From Paenibacillus senegalimassiliensis (GTDB taxonomy: Bacteria; Bacillota; Bacilli; Paenibacillales; Paenibacillaceae), in assembly GCF_001486585.1 (NCBI RefSeq), contig NZ_LN909046.1, positions 806,001 through 870,000 of the forward strand: DNA of 64,000 bases, read 5' to 3'. A program made the translations under genes and the position numbers. This document shows positions 17,228 to 26,519 of this stretch, piece by piece. Position 1 is the stretch's first letter; the number at the start of each line of letters is the position of its first letter. The notes beneath the pieces are model-generated. The model worked only from the letters and a program-made list of their open reading frames with translations. It made no database searches and had not been told where the DNA came from.

Positions 17228-18064
17228 ATGAGTTTTTGGGAAATTATGAAGGCTATCATATTGGGCCTGGTAGAAGGATTGACGGAATTTGCCCCTGTTT
17301 CTTCTACGGGGCACATGATTATCGTGGATGACATGTGGCTGCAAACCGAGCAACTGCTCGCGTCAAAGTATGTGGCTAATACATTTAAAGTAGTTATTCA
17401 GCTAGGTTCTATTTTGGCCGTACTGGTCGTATTTCGCAATCGATTCATCGACTTGCTTGGTCTGTCGCGCTTTATGCCTGGACGACGTGTATCTGAGGGA
17501 CCAAGGCTCAAGCTGATGCAGGTGATTGTTGGTCTGATCCCGGCTGGTATTCTTGGATTGCTGTTCGAGGATTTTATCGATGAGCATTTATTCTCTACAT
17601 CGACGGTGCTGATTGGTCTGGTAGTGGGCGCGCTGCTGATGATTGCCGCAGACCGGTTTAGACCAAAGCGTATACATACGGAGACGGTGGATCAAATAAC
17701 GTACAAGCAGGCCTTAATGATTGGACTGTTCCAGTGCATATCCATCTGGCCTGGCTTTTCCCGCTCCGGCTCGACAATTTCAGGCGGGGTGCTGCTTGGT
17801 TTAAGCTATCGGGCGGCGGCAGACTTCACCTTTATTATGGCAGTGCCAATTATGGCTGGAGCCAGCGCATTATCATTAATGAAGAACCTGCAATATTTTA
17901 CGCCGGAGGTTCTGCCGTTTTTTATTTTCGGTTTTATTAGCGCCTTCGTGTTCGCGCTATTGTCTATCCGCTTCTTCCTGAAGCTGATTGATCGAATCAA
18001 GCTGTTGCCCTTTGCGATTTACCGCATTGTGCTTGCCATCTTGATTTGGGTTATTTACTTCTAA
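17228..18064 (+). CDS. uppP: Undecaprenyl-diphosphatase (UppP/BacA)
   Basis: Membrane phosphatase that converts undecaprenyl diphosphate to the monophosphate for cell-wall lipid carrier recycling; excess gives bacitracin resistance. Family motifs: ILGLVEGLTEFAPVSSTGHMI (catalytic Glu and Ser region, with the EGxTEFxPVSSTGH signature) and FQCISIWPGFSRSGSTISGG (PGxSRSG with the catalytic Arg). 278 residues, multiple helices. It is co-oriented with dedA, 21 bases apart, and ends at a bidirectional terminator shared with convergent gcvPB. Confidence 0.95.
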   Translation: MSFWEIMKAIILGLVEGLTEFAPVSSTGHMIIVDDMWLQTEQLLASKYVANTFKVVIQLGSILAVLVVFRNRFIDLLGLSRFMPGRRVSEGPRLKLMQVIVGLIPAGILGLLFEDFIDEHLFSTSTVLIGLVVGALLMIAADRFRPKRIHTETVDQITYKQALMIGLFQCISIWPGFSRSGSTISGGVLLGLSYRAAADFTFIMAVPIMAGASALSLMKNLQYFTPEVLPFFIFGFISAFVFALLSIRFFLKLIDRIKLLPFAIYRIVLAILIWVIYF

Positions 18065-18078
18065 GTTTCAACTATGGC

Positions 18079-18118
18079 TAAGGCCCTCCTCGTGGAAGAT
18101 GACGGGGAGGGCCTTTAT
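18079..18118. terminator. Bidirectional terminator between uppP and gcvPB
   Basis: AAGGCCCTCC / GGAGGGCCTT stem with an 11-base loop and T-rich tract on the plus side (TTTATTT). A-rich sequence is limited on the other side, so it is stronger for uppP. Confidence 0.85.
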
Positions 18119-18132
18119 TTATATCTATAACA

Positions 18133-19656
18133 TTATCCGCAGGTACAGTTCAGCACGGGCTTGCGTGCGGCTCGGGTTTCGTCCAGGCGAGTCACTGGCG
18201 TTGTATGTGGAGCGTTGTGCAGCATCTCGGGGGCCGTCTTGGCCTCTTCGGCAATTGCAATCATGACCTCGATAAAGCCATCCAGTGTCTCCTTGCTTTC
18301 CGTTTCTGTCGGTTCAATCATGATGCATTCCTCTACATTTAGTGGAAAGTAGATGGTTGGCGGGTGGTAACCGAAGTCCAGCAAGCGCTTGGCGACATCA
18401 AGGGTCCGCACGCCGTAGGGCGTGAGACTGCTGCCTGACATAACAAATTCATGCTTGCAATGTTGCCCGGGATAGGGCATGTCGTAATACGGCGCCAACC
18501 GTGCCATCATATAGTTGGCGTTCAGTACGGCATCCTCCGATACCTGACGCAGTCCATCCGGACCAAAGCTGCGAATGTAAGCATAGGCACGGACCAGAAT
18601 GCCAAAGTTGCCGTAGAAGGCTTTAACCCGACCAATAGAGTGTGTAGATACGGTATTGCCTTCTCCCTCCGCGCCGTGCTTCTCCGCCCGGCTCCCAGCG
18701 ATGGCATAATGACCTTGATCGTCCTTGACAACCAAAGGCTCTGGCAGGAAGGGAATCAGCCGTTGCTTCACGCCAACCGGTCCTGCACCGGGTCCGCCAC
18801 CCCCATGCGGAGTGCTCATCGTCTTATGCAAATTGAGATGCACCACATCAAAGCCCATATCCCCCGGGCGCGTAATACCCATGATAGCATTGGAATTGGC
18901 GCCATCATAATACAATAATCCTCCGGCTTGGTGCACAATATCGGCAATCTCTACAATATGCTCCTCAAATAAACCAAGCGTATTCGGGTTGGTGAGCATC
19001 AGTGCAGCAGTATCATCACCGACGGCAGCTCGCAGGGCTTCCAAATCAACCATTCCATTGGCTGTTGAAGGGATGGTTACCGTTTGAAATCCGGCTACAG
19101 AAGCACTTGCCGGGTTGGTGCCATGAGAGGAATCGGGAACAATGACCTTGGACCGTTGCTGCTCACCGCGGCTTTCATGAAAGGCACGTATCATCATCAG
19201 TCCGGTCCATTCGCCGTGGGCACCAGCGGCGGGTTGCAGGGTCATGGCATCCATACCGGTAATTCCGGCCAGGTCCTGTTGCAGGGTATACATCAGTTGC
19301 AGAGCGCCCTGCACGCTTTCTTCCGGTTGATAGGGATGAATCTTGGCAAAGCCGGCATAACGGGCTACGTCCTCGTTGACTTTGGGATTGTATTTCATAG
19401 TGCAGGAGCCCAGAGGATAAAATCCGTTATCTACGCCAAAATTGCGACGGGAGAGGGCTGTGTAGTGCCGGATGACGTCTACCTCATAGACTTCGGGAAA
19501 AGCCAGGCCTTCCTGGCGTAACATCTTCTCTGGAATCAGATTCTCCTTGGCCATGGCGGGAACGTCGCAAGGGGGTAAGGAATAGCCGATTCGCCCGGAC
19601 CGACTTCGTTCAAAGATCAGCCTTTCTTCCGAACTGTTCTCTCTCATGTTGAGCAT
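18133..19656 (-). CDS. gcvPB: Glycine dehydrogenase (decarboxylating) subunit 2
   Basis: PLP-containing subunit of the P-protein of the glycine cleavage system, which decarboxylates glycine and passes the aminomethyl group to lipoyl-GcvH. Visible motifs: [36 protein letters not shown], and the PLP lysine in [18 protein letters not shown]. The start is taken at 19656, 7 bases after GGAGGA; the frame also has ATG at 19662, immediately abutting that site. The result is 507 residues. The start lies within the end of gcvPA, so the two subunits are translationally coupled. Confidence 0.95.
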   Translation of the reverse strand: MLNMRENSSEERLIFERSRSGRIGYSLPPCDVPAMAKENLIPEKMLRQEGLAFPEVYEVDVIRHYTALSRRNFGVDNGFYPLGSCTMKYNPKVNEDVARYAGFAKIHPYQPEESVQGALQLMYTLQQDLAGITGMDAMTLQPAAGAHGEWTGLMMIRAFHESRGEQQRSKVIVPDSSHGTNPASASVAGFQTVTIPSTANGMVDLEALRAAVGDDTAALMLTNPNTLGLFEEHIVEIADIVHQAGGLLYYDGANSNAIMGITRPGDMGFDVVHLNLHKTMSTPHGGGGPGAGPVGVKQRLIPFLPEPLVVKDDQGHYAIAGSRAEKHGAEGEGNTVSTHSIGRVKAFYGNFGILVRAYAYIRSFGPDGLRQVSEDAVLNANYMMARLAPYYDMPYPGQHCKHEFVMSGSSLTPYGVRTLDVAKRLLDFGYHPPTIYFPLNVEECIMIEPTETESKETLDGFIEVMIAIAEEAKTAPEMLHNAPHTTPVTRLDETRAARKPVLNCTCG

Positions 19657-21008
19657 ATCCATTCCTCCATAACCTTGGTAAATTGGTCGATTTCCGCTTT
19701 GCTGCGTTTTTCAGTGACAGCAATCAGAACGTGATTTGGTAGTTCAGGATAGCTACGGCCCAGATCATAGCCACCAATGAAGCCTTCCTCAAGCAGCTTG
19801 CGTTGAAGTAGCTTGGGATCGACTCCTTCAGGCAGCCGGATGACGAACTCATTGAAAGTGGCAGCCTGAAAGGCTAAGTCGACCCCCGGTATTGAGGTGA
19901 GACGGGTTTTGGCATAATGGCTCTTCTGCAGGTTCAGCTCCGCCACATCATTCATGCCTTGTTTGCCCATGACTGACAAATATACAGAGGCTGCCAAAGC
20001 AAGCAGAGCCTGATTCGAGCAGATGTTGGAGGTAGCCTTCTCGCGGCGGATATGTTGCTCGCGGGCTTGCAGTGTCAGCACAAAGCCACGCTTGCCATTC
20101 CGGTCGGTCGTCTGTCCGACAATTCTTCCAGGGATGCGGCGCATATAGGGCTCCGCTACAGCAAAGAACCCACAGGTGGGGCCGCCGAAGGAGGGCGCAA
20201 TACCTAAGGGCTGCGCATCGCCTACTACAATATCGGCGCCTAGCCTGCCGGGAGCTTCCAGCAGACCCAGGGAGAGTGGATTGCTGCTAACAACCAGCAG
20301 GCCCCCGTGGTCATGTACCAATTGTCCGATAGCCTGGATATCCTCCAGCGAACCCAAGAAATTCGGATGCTGTACCAGTACGGCGGCGGTATCGCCGGAG
20401 ATGGCGGAAGCGAGTGCCTCTTGATCGATGACCCCGTCATGCCAGCCAATCTCAACGATGTCAAGGCCAAGGCCACGGGCGTAGGTGGCTAGCACCTCCC
20501 GAGCTTCAGGATGCACAGTGCGGGCTACGATCAACTGCTTGCGCTTGGTGGCAGCAGCGGCTAGCGATCCGGCCTCGGCCAGTGCGGTCGCCCCGTCGTA
20601 CATGCTGGCGTTGGCGACTTTGAGTCCGGTAAGCTCACAGATATACGATTGAAACTCAAAGATGGCCTGCAATTCGCCCTGGCTGATCTCTGGCTGGTAG
20701 GGGGTATAGGCGGTATAGAACTCGGAACGGGATACCACATGCTGAATAACAGAAGGGATATGGTGATCGTAAATTCCCGCACCTAGAAAGCTGGTGTAAC
20801 GGTCGCTATCGGCATTGCGGTTCGCCAAGGCGGCCATGTGTCGGGTCAGTGAATACTCATCCAAACGGGAGGATATGGGGAGTTCTCCCTGAAAGCGGAT
20901 CGACCCCGGAATATCCGCGAATAAGGTCTCTACGGAATCAATCCCGATAGTGTGGAGCATCTCGTTGCGATCCTGCTCGGTTAATGGCAGATAACGATGT
21001 TTAGGCAT
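19644..21008 (-). CDS. gcvPA: Glycine dehydrogenase (decarboxylating) subunit 1
   Basis: 454-residue N-terminal-type subunit of the split P-protein found in Firmicutes; it partners GcvPB. Features: [19 protein letters not shown] at the start, [38 protein letters not shown], and [20 protein letters not shown]. Transcribed from the glycine-riboswitch promoter after gcvT, with a gap of 19 bases, and overlapping gcvPB. Confidence 0.95.
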   Translation of the reverse strand: MPKHRYLPLTEQDRNEMLHTIGIDSVETLFADIPGSIRFQGELPISSRLDEYSLTRHMAALANRNADSDRYTSFLGAGIYDHHIPSVIQHVVSRSEFYTAYTPYQPEISQGELQAIFEFQSYICELTGLKVANASMYDGATALAEAGSLAAAATKRKQLIVARTVHPEAREVLATYARGLGLDIVEIGWHDGVIDQEALASAISGDTAAVLVQHPNFLGSLEDIQAIGQLVHDHGGLLVVSSNPLSLGLLEAPGRLGADIVVGDAQPLGIAPSFGGPTCGFFAVAEPYMRRIPGRIVGQTTDRNGKRGFVLTLQAREQHIRREKATSNICSNQALLALAASVYLSVMGKQGMNDVAELNLQKSHYAKTRLTSIPGVDLAFQAATFNEFVIRLPEGVDPKLLQRKLLEEGFIGGYDLGRSYPELPNHVLIAVTEKRSKAEIDQFTKVMEEWICST

Positions 21009-21027
21009 AAGTTCAAGGCAACTCCTT

Positions 21028-22161
21028 TCAGTGCTGCTTGGCAGCGCGGTTTCGTTGATAGAAGGGCAGGGGGATGATTTTGGCTTGTAGCCGTCGTCCG
21101 CGTATCTCTACTTCAACAAGATCATCAATATTGGCGTAAGAGCGGTTTACCAGGGCCAAGCCGAGGTTGACTTTCAAAGTAGGAGACTGTGTCCCTGTCG
21201 TGACTTCTCCAATCGCGGCTTCCGTTCCGGCAGCATGAACTGGGTAGTGGGCTCTTGGAATTCCGCGGTCAATCATCTCTAAGCCAACCAGACTTCGGGG
21301 AATTCCTTCCTCCCGCTGTTTGATCAACGCTTCGCGTCCGATAAAATCTCCACAATTCCACTTGATGAAGCGAACAAGCCCGGCTTCAAGCGGAGAGATA
21401 CTTGCACTCAGCTCCTGGCCGTAAAGTGGCAAGCCAGCCTCAAAGCGAAGCGTATCTCTTGCACCAAGCCCGGCGGGAAGCAGTCCTGCAGGTTCGCCCG
21501 CTTGCATCAGCGCATCCCATAGCGCCGGGGCATTCTCCGCTGCCACATATAGCTCGAAGCCGTCTTCGCCGGTATATCCGGTACGCGATAATAGGGCGGG
21601 GATGCCATCCACAAGAGCATCAGGGACAAAGGTGAAGGGCCGTAGGGAAGCGGGCTGTGTTCCGTCACATAGGGGAGTCAGTATGGACTCCGCCAGGGGG
21701 CCCTGCAAGGCCAGCAAGGCGGTGTCAGCCGATGCGTTACGGAGAGCCACGCCTTCATCGGGGACATGCTCTACCAGCCACTCCCAGTCCTTATCTATGT
21801 TGGAGGCGTTAACGACCAGCATGTATCGGTCCTGCTCCAGCATATAAATCAACAAATCATCCACGACACCACCATCCGGATAGCAAAGGAAGGTGTATTG
21901 CGCTTTGCCGGGCTTAAGCAAGCTTACATCATTGGTTGTCAACTGCTGCAAGAAGCCTCCAGCTTCAGGGCCCTCCACGTAAAACTCCCCCATATGTGAA
22001 ACATCAAACAGGCCGGCACACTCACGAACAGCTTCATGTTCTTTTTGAATACCGCTAAATTGCACCGGCAGCTCCCACCCGCCAAAATCGATGCATCTGA
22101 CCCCCTCGTAACGGGCATAACGGGAAAATAACGGGGTTCGTAGCAATTGGGGTTCAGTCAT
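21028..22161 (-). CDS. gcvT: Aminomethyltransferase (glycine cleavage T-protein)
   Basis: Transfers the methylene group from aminomethyl-lipoyl-GcvH to tetrahydrofolate, releasing ammonia. Motifs: RYEGVRCIDFGGWELPVQF, GLFDVSHMGEF, LTNDVSLLKPGKAQYTF, RTGYTGEDGFELYV and GLGARDTLRFEAGLPLYG. The frame is open to 22254, but the start is MTEPQLLRTPLF at 22161, with GAGGTG 7 bases upstream, giving 377 residues. First gene of gcvT-gcvPA-gcvPB behind a tandem glycine riboswitch. Confidence 0.95.
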   Translation of the reverse strand: MTEPQLLRTPLFSRYARYEGVRCIDFGGWELPVQFSGIQKEHEAVRECAGLFDVSHMGEFYVEGPEAGGFLQQLTTNDVSLLKPGKAQYTFLCYPDGGVVDDLLIYMLEQDRYMLVVNASNIDKDWEWLVEHVPDEGVALRNASADTALLALQGPLAESILTPLCDGTQPASLRPFTFVPDALVDGIPALLSRTGYTGEDGFELYVAAENAPALWDALMQAGEPAGLLPAGLGARDTLRFEAGLPLYGQELSASISPLEAGLVRFIKWNCGDFIGREALIKQREEGIPRSLVGLEMIDRGIPRAHYPVHAAGTEAAIGEVTTGTQSPTLKVNLGLALVNRSYANIDDLVEVEIRGRRLQAKIIPLPFYQRNRAAKQH

Positions 22162-22215
22162 TTTCATCACCTCATGGGCCCGCAGGCCGTATTTTCTGTG
22201 ATTACCGTTCAACGC

Positions 22216-22278
22216 AAAAAGGACAGGCAAAGAAATTCCGCATGCCTGAGGCATGACGGTCTTTCTCGGCTCTGTCCC
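22216..22278 (-). terminator. Riboswitch-controlled terminator upstream of gcvT
   Basis: On the minus strand GGACAG...CATGCCTCAGGCATG...CTGTCC forms a long imperfect hairpin followed by TTTTT. It lies directly after the second glycine aptamer, so it is the expression platform: glycine binding would favour read-through into gcvT. Confidence 0.8.
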
Positions 22279-22490
22279 TTGTACCTGAGAGTTACCCTGT
22301 TCAGACTCAGGCGAAAAAAGAGTCTACATACAGGTTACCCCTTGGGTGATTCGCTCTAAACCAACGTCCTGTGCGAATTCTCTCCAGAGATGCGTCCGGC
22401 AGAAGTCCTTTTGCCTGAGAGATTCACCGTATGACGGCTTGCTCCTTCGGCGTTACAATGCACTGCTGCATGTAATCTCTCCTTCTGCCT
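22262..22490 (-). ncRNA. Tandem glycine riboswitch
   Basis: Two glycine-aptamer units read on the minus strand. The first has GAGAGA...GCCGAAGGAGCAAGCCG...GTGAATCTCTCAGGC; the second has GAGCGAATCACCCAAGGGG...GTAACTCTCAGG. The paired CTCTCAGGNAA-type P3/J elements and the GCCGAAGGAGCAA core are diagnostic. It precedes gcvT, the expected target, with a terminator between. Confidence 0.93.
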
Positions 22491-22513
22491 TCAACCGCGA
22501 CGTATACATCTCA

Positions 22514-22543
22514 TTAATACCTTAAATTTCTTGTTGATGTCAA
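22514..22543 (-). promoter_or_regulatory. Promoter of the gcvT-PA-PB operon
   Basis: Minus-strand TTGACA (22543-22538), 18-base spacer, TATTAA (22519-22514), immediately upstream of the glycine riboswitch. Matches a housekeeping sigma-A promoter. Confidence 0.7.
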
Positions 22544-22739
22544 GAAACTTATCACAAAAATTAAAAATAGAAAATGATCTCTCATGGATCTGTTGAGGTT
22601 TGGGGGAAAGCCGATTCAGAAGGTGAAAGAAAAGGGTATATTCTACTTGGGAGATTCCAGCCCGAAGCTTCAAGACACAGGCCGCCATGCTGTTACAAAA
22701 ATTACAAGCGCATCGCGAGAAACGGATGGAGGAGTTTAT

Positions 22740-22955
22740 ATGAGTGTGTTATTTTCCAAATACGGCATTCTCATTACCAAGAAAAACGGACGGTACTTGC
22801 TTAGTTACGATGATGGGGGCTTGTTCGTTCGTTATCGCACCATTGAAGTAACGCCGGAAGAGGCGGAGAAGGCCATGCAGAGCCCGGAGGAGGCGTATGA
22901 GGTATTGATCACCATACGAAACCGGGAGCGTAGCGAAAAAGAAAAGCGGCAATAA
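22740..22955 (+). CDS. Small conserved-looking protein of unknown function
   Basis: 71 residues beginning MSVLFSKYGILITKKNGRYL, acidic and Glu-rich in the middle (VTPEEAEKAMQSPEEAYEV) and ending in a charged tail (RNRERSEKEKRQ). The ATG at 22740 is 6 bases after GGAGGAG, so the longer frame from 22584 is not needed. No domain was recognised, and no signal peptide or membrane segment is present. It sits between the divergent gcvT leader and gcvH, so a connection with glycine cleavage is possible but unsupported. Confidence 0.7.
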   Translation: MSVLFSKYGILITKKNGRYLLSYDDGGLFVRYRTIEVTPEEAEKAMQSPEEAYEVLITIRNRERSEKEKRQ

Positions 22956-23075
22956 AGAATTGTCGAAAAATAGAATTGCATGTTAAGAAATATGTCGTAT
23001 TTTTGAGAGGAAAAGTTTATTTCCCCAGATTTGATCTCATTTAGACGTCAACTTCTTATATTTGTGTTAATATTC

Positions 23076-23103
23076 TTGACACGAAGGCCGGGTTTGTCAT
23101 AAT
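23076..23103 (+). promoter_or_regulatory. Promoter of gcvH
   Basis: TTGACA (23076-23081), 16-base spacer, CATAAT (23098-23103). The transcript start would be about 50 bases before the gcvH TTG. No riboswitch lies between. Confidence 0.65.
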
Positions 23104-23159
23104 CTGAACGTAAAATAGGCATAGGGTGGACGAGACCAGTCGGTAGAGGAGGAAAACAC

Positions 23160-23555
23160 TTGGCTAATGAGATCAGGGAACAGGTAGCTTACAGTGACGA
23201 GCATGAATGGGTATTGGACTTGGGGGACGGGACCGTAAAGATCGGGATTTCGGATGTGGCCCAGCATCGCCTGGGCGATATTGTGTTTGTGGAACTGCCG
23301 GACCTAGGGCAAGAAATCGAGGCGGACGATGTTATTGGAACGATTGAATCCGTCAAGACGGTGGCTGATTTGTTCACTCCGGTTAGCGGAACCGTCCTTG
23401 AAATCAATGGGGAGCTGGAAAGTGCACCGGAGCTTGTTAATGAGGAGCCTTATGATGGGGGCTGGATGGTGCATATCCGGCTGAAGGAGGACCCGAACAT
23501 CGCCTTGTCCAGATTGATGGATGCCAAAGCGTATGCGGCATTTGTGGACAGATAG
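23160..23555 (+). CDS. gcvH: Glycine cleavage system H protein
   Basis: Lipoyl carrier protein that shuttles the aminomethyl group between P-, T- and L-proteins, and in Bacillus also donates lipoyl groups to other enzymes. The lipoylated lysine is K66 in GTIESVKTVADL. 131 residues. The TTG start is supported by GGTAGAGGAGG, 7-10 bases upstream. It is monocistronic with its own promoter, separate from gcvT-PA-PB, as in B. subtilis. This fits a role beyond glycine breakdown. Confidence 0.95.
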   Translation: MANEIREQVAYSDEHEWVLDLGDGTVKIGISDVAQHRLGDIVFVELPDLGQEIEADDVIGTIESVKTVADLFTPVSGTVLEINGELESAPELVNEEPYDGGWMVHIRLKEDPNIALSRLMDAKAYAAFVDR

Positions 23556-23582
23556 ATCAAGCGGGTCCGGTTTGCGAATACG

Positions 23583-23639
23583 ACCAACAAGAGGTTCGCC
23601 TCTCGGGTTATCAGCAACCTGAGACGAACCTCTTGTTTG
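23583..23639. terminator. Bidirectional terminator between gcvH and the mtnB-like gene
   Basis: Long inverted repeat: CCAACAAGAGGTTCG...CGAACCTCTTGTTTGG with inner pairs CTCGGGTT/AACCTGAG. Serves the convergent gcvH and mtnB-like genes. Confidence 0.8.
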
Positions 23640-23648
23640 GCTTGCACT

Positions 23649-24302
23649 TTATTTGGCAGGTAGCAGCAGGGACCGATACAGTACCTCAGAAATAAATTCC
23701 ATGGCTTCAAGCCGCAATTTGGCTTGTTGAATGGTATCTCCCCAAACATACATACCGCCACCTCGCAACAACAGTACCGGAATGCGGGTATCGACGACTT
23801 GGGGGAGCTGTTGTATAGCAGGGAGGGAGCTATTGTTGGACAAGACCGGTATGCGAATTTCAGCCGCTTCCTCCCATATCCCAAGCTGCTTAATCAACTC
23901 GAAGCCTTGAGCATGGACGTAGCCGTCATCCCCGTAATAATTACTCATGACACTGCCGAACACGGTATGCGCATGGATAATTGCTTTACAGCCCGACATG
24001 CGATACAACTTGGCATGAAGGGGGATATCGTCGCTGGGAAGCAGACGGGTTGAATGGTAGGGAGAACCGGTAGAATCAGCAAATAGAAAGTGTCCCAGGG
24101 AGGGAGGTTGGGCTTCTTCCCGGACATCTTGCTGAGCAGTAATCGCGAAATAGAACTCGTCCGGCTTGTAATCACCAACCCGAGCGGACAGGCTTCCGCT
24201 CGCTGCTGGAAGCTGACCGCAAGCTATTAATTGCTCCCTGACGTTCTCCAGATCCCTTAGAGCCTGTTGCTTCTCTTCCAGCGTTATGGCTTCGAACTCC
24301 AT
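23649..24302 (-). CDS. mtnB: Class II aldolase-fold protein, methylthioribulose-1-phosphate dehydratase-like (MtnB)
   Basis: 217-residue zinc-dependent class II aldolase/adducin family member. MtnB removes water from methylthioribulose 1-phosphate in methionine salvage. The N-terminal QLPAASGSLSARVG, the paired zinc ligands HAHTVFGSVMS and the region VHAQGFELIKQLG with the likely catalytic Glu are present. The third zinc His, found in family members as R-x-H-G before YVWG, is replaced: here it reads LLRGGGMYVWG. Activity may be altered, or this may be a paralogue. It is monocistronic and convergent with gcvH. Confidence 0.75.
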   Translation of the reverse strand: MEFEAITLEEKQQALRDLENVREQLIACGQLPAASGSLSARVGDYKPDEFYFAITAQQDVREEAQPPSLGHFLFADSTGSPYHSTRLLPSDDIPLHAKLYRMSGCKAIIHAHTVFGSVMSNYYGDDGYVHAQGFELIKQLGIWEEAAEIRIPVLSNNSSLPAIQQLPQVVDTRIPVLLLRGGGMYVWGDTIQQAKLRLEAMEFISEVLYRSLLLPAK

Positions 24303-24337
24303 CGGTCTCCCCTCCCGTTATTGCTGTGATGAGCAGC

Positions 24338-25198
24338 TTACAGCAAGGCTTGCTTCACGGCCTCTCCCATCTCCAGGGAGCGTTCGGCAGCCCGGTGTAC
24401 GGCTGCTTTGACACTCGTCTGGAAGCCGCCGGAGGTAAGTACGCCGATAGCAGCTTGTGTGGAACCATTTGGAGAAGTGATATCCGCACGAAGCTTTGCG
24501 GGCTCTTCGCCGGTCTCTTGCATCATCAATGCAGCGCCAAGCACTGTCTGCACGGTCAACTCACGGGCTTGTTCCGGCGAGAGGCCACCCTCAATGCCTG
24601 CGGCAATCATGGCTTCCATCATATAATAAACATATGCTGGTCCACTCCCGGATACGCCAGTCAGAATTTCCATTTGTTGCTCGGGAATGACGCTGACGAT
24701 GCCTACGGCTTCAAACATGGAGAGCGCTTGGGCCCGGTGTACCGCCGTCGCTTCAGGCGAGAAGGAGATCCCCGTTGCACCATAGCCAATAGAACTGGAC
24801 GTATTGGGCATGGTGCGAGCGATGGCCACCTTACTGCCCAGCAAAGCTTGCATCGTGGAGATGGACAAGCCCGCAATCAAGGAGACGACCAGTTGATCCT
24901 CGCGGAGCAGCGGGCCAAGAGCGCCCAACGCCTCACCTGCATCCTTCGGCTTCATGGCCAGCACGATGATCGAGGCTTGTTGTAATTGTTGCTGCTTGCT
25001 ATCTTCATCGTGGGCCGTTACAACGCCGTATTGCTCGGATAGGAAGGCCAGCCGTTCTTGGTTGGAACGGTTCAGCATAATAATACGGTCGGCTTGGGCC
25101 ACCTGCTTATGCAGGAGCCCGCGTACAATGGCTTCGGCCATGGAGCCCGCTCCATAGAAGCATATTGAAGCGGAAGCTAGAGATTCATTGGAATTCAT
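24338..25198 (-). CDS. proC: Pyrroline-5-carboxylate reductase
   Basis: NAD(P)H-dependent reduction of pyrroline-5-carboxylate to proline, the last biosynthetic step. The Rossmann start is ICFYGAGSMAEAIVRGLL; the C-terminal dimer domain carries LTGVSGSGPAYVYYMMEAMI and the SPNGSTQAAI motif (proline-binding loop). 286 residues. It is third in proB-proA-proC, 51 bases after proA, and so probably also under the T-box. Confidence 0.95.
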   Translation of the reverse strand: MNSNESLASASICFYGAGSMAEAIVRGLLHKQVAQADRIIMLNRSNQERLAFLSEQYGVVTAHDEDSKQQQLQQASIIVLAMKPKDAGEALGALGPLLREDQLVVSLIAGLSISTMQALLGSKVAIARTMPNTSSSIGYGATGISFSPEATAVHRAQALSMFEAVGIVSVIPEQQMEILTGVSGSGPAYVYYMMEAMIAAGIEGGLSPEQARELTVQTVLGAALMMQETGEEPAKLRADITSPNGSTQAAIGVLTSGGFQTSVKAAVHRAAERSLEMGEAVKQALL

Positions 25199-25249
25199 AG
25201 ATAGATGACCTCCCGGATGTAAGATATGAACAGAGGGGCGATCCAGGCA

Positions 25250-26497
25250 TTATTGCCGGATCTGACCGTTCCCCTGAATGATGTATTTGCTCGAAGTCAA
25301 GGCGTTTAAGCCCATAGGACCCCGGGCGTGAAGCTTCTGCGTACTGATACCAATTTCGGCTCCAAAGCCAAATTCGAAGCCATCGGTAAAGCGAGTGGAG
25401 GCATTATGATATACGGCTGCAGCATCGATCTCCTGCTGGAAGCGCTCCGCCAGAGTAGAGTCCTCTGTAACGATGCATTCCGAGTGCTTGGTGCCATACC
25501 TTGAGATATGCTCCAGCGCCTCTTCCAGGTTACTGACGATCTTGACGTTCAGGATATAGTCATTATATTCTGTCGCATAATCCTGCTCTGTAGCGGGAAC
25601 AACCCAAGGCACCAGGCGTGTGGTCGCTTCACAACCTCTAAGTTCAACATTCGCCTCCTTGAAGCGCTCCGCCAAATTCACCAAATGCTGCTGGGCAAAG
25701 GCTTCATGAACAAGTAAGGTCTCCATCGCATTGCAGACGGAAGGTCGTTGTACCTTGGCATTCAGGGCGATCGCCGTGGCCATCTCCACTTGGGCGGTGG
25801 CATCAAGATACGTGTGGCAAATGCCAGCACCTGTCTCAATGACAGGAACCGTAGCGTTCTGTACGACATTCTGAATCAAGGAACTGCCCCCCCGCGGTAT
25901 GATTACGTCCAGCAAGCCGTTCAGCTTAAGCATTTCGTCGACGGACGAACGATTGGGGTCCTCGATGAGTTGCACCGCATCCGGTGGAAGCGCAGTTCCA
26001 GCCAATGCCTGATGGATGATCTCCACAATCTTGCGGTTGGAGGAGAGGGCGGAGGAGCCACCGCGAAGAACAACGGCATTGCCTGTCTTCAGACATAAAC
26101 CCATAGCGTCTACGGTAACGTTGGGCCGCGCCTCATATATGATTCCTATGACGCCAATGGGTACGCGGCGCTTCACGATGTGTAGGCCGCTTGGCCGGTC
26201 CAGCGTTTCCAAAATTTCGCCCACAGGATCGGGTAGGGCGACGATTTGCCGCAATCCTTCGGCAATGCCTGCAATACGGTCCGGGGTCAATGTCAGCCGA
26301 TCCAGCATGGAAGCCGAAGTGCCTTGTTCTTTGCCGCGCTGAAGATCCTCGGCATTCGCTTCAATGATGGCACCAGTTCCATTCACCAAGCCTTCGGCTG
26401 CTGCCAGCAACGCTTCGTTCTTTTGCGCCGTTGTTAATCGGTTCAGTTCCGCGACAGCCCCTTTGGCCAATGTTGCTTTTTGTCTCACTTCGCTCAT
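25250..26497 (-). CDS. proA: Gamma-glutamyl phosphate reductase (glutamate-5-semialdehyde dehydrogenase)
   Basis: NADPH-dependent reduction of glutamyl-5-phosphate in proline synthesis. ALDH-superfamily protein of 415 residues with the catalytic cysteine in ETGAGICHTYLD, cofactor segment IYEARPNVTVDAMGLCLKTGNAVVLRGG (residues within the NAD fold) and C-terminal FTDGFEFGFGAEIGIST. It lies 22 bases after proB. Confidence 0.96.
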   Translation of the reverse strand: MSEVRQKATLAKGAVAELNRLTTAQKNEALLAAAEGLVNGTGAIIEANAEDLQRGKEQGTSASMLDRLTLTPDRIAGIAEGLRQIVALPDPVGEILETLDRPSGLHIVKRRVPIGVIGIIYEARPNVTVDAMGLCLKTGNAVVLRGGSSALSSNRKIVEIIHQALAGTALPPDAVQLIEDPNRSSVDEMLKLNGLLDVIIPRGGSSLIQNVVQNATVPVIETGAGICHTYLDATAQVEMATAIALNAKVQRPSVCNAMETLLVHEAFAQQHLVNLAERFKEANVELRGCEATTRLVPWVVPATEQDYATEYNDYILNVKIVSNLEEALEHISRYGTKHSECIVTEDSTLAERFQQEIDAAAVYHNASTRFTDGFEFGFGAEIGISTQKLHARGPMGLNALTSSKYIIQGNGQIRQ

Positions 26498-26519
26498 GAT
26501 ATAACCTCCTCTAATGTAT

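Noticed and set aside
22961..22967. Spo0A-box-like TGTCGAA upstream of gcvH
   Set aside because: A 7-base match is expected several times by chance in 64 kb, and the site is more than 100 bases from the promoter.
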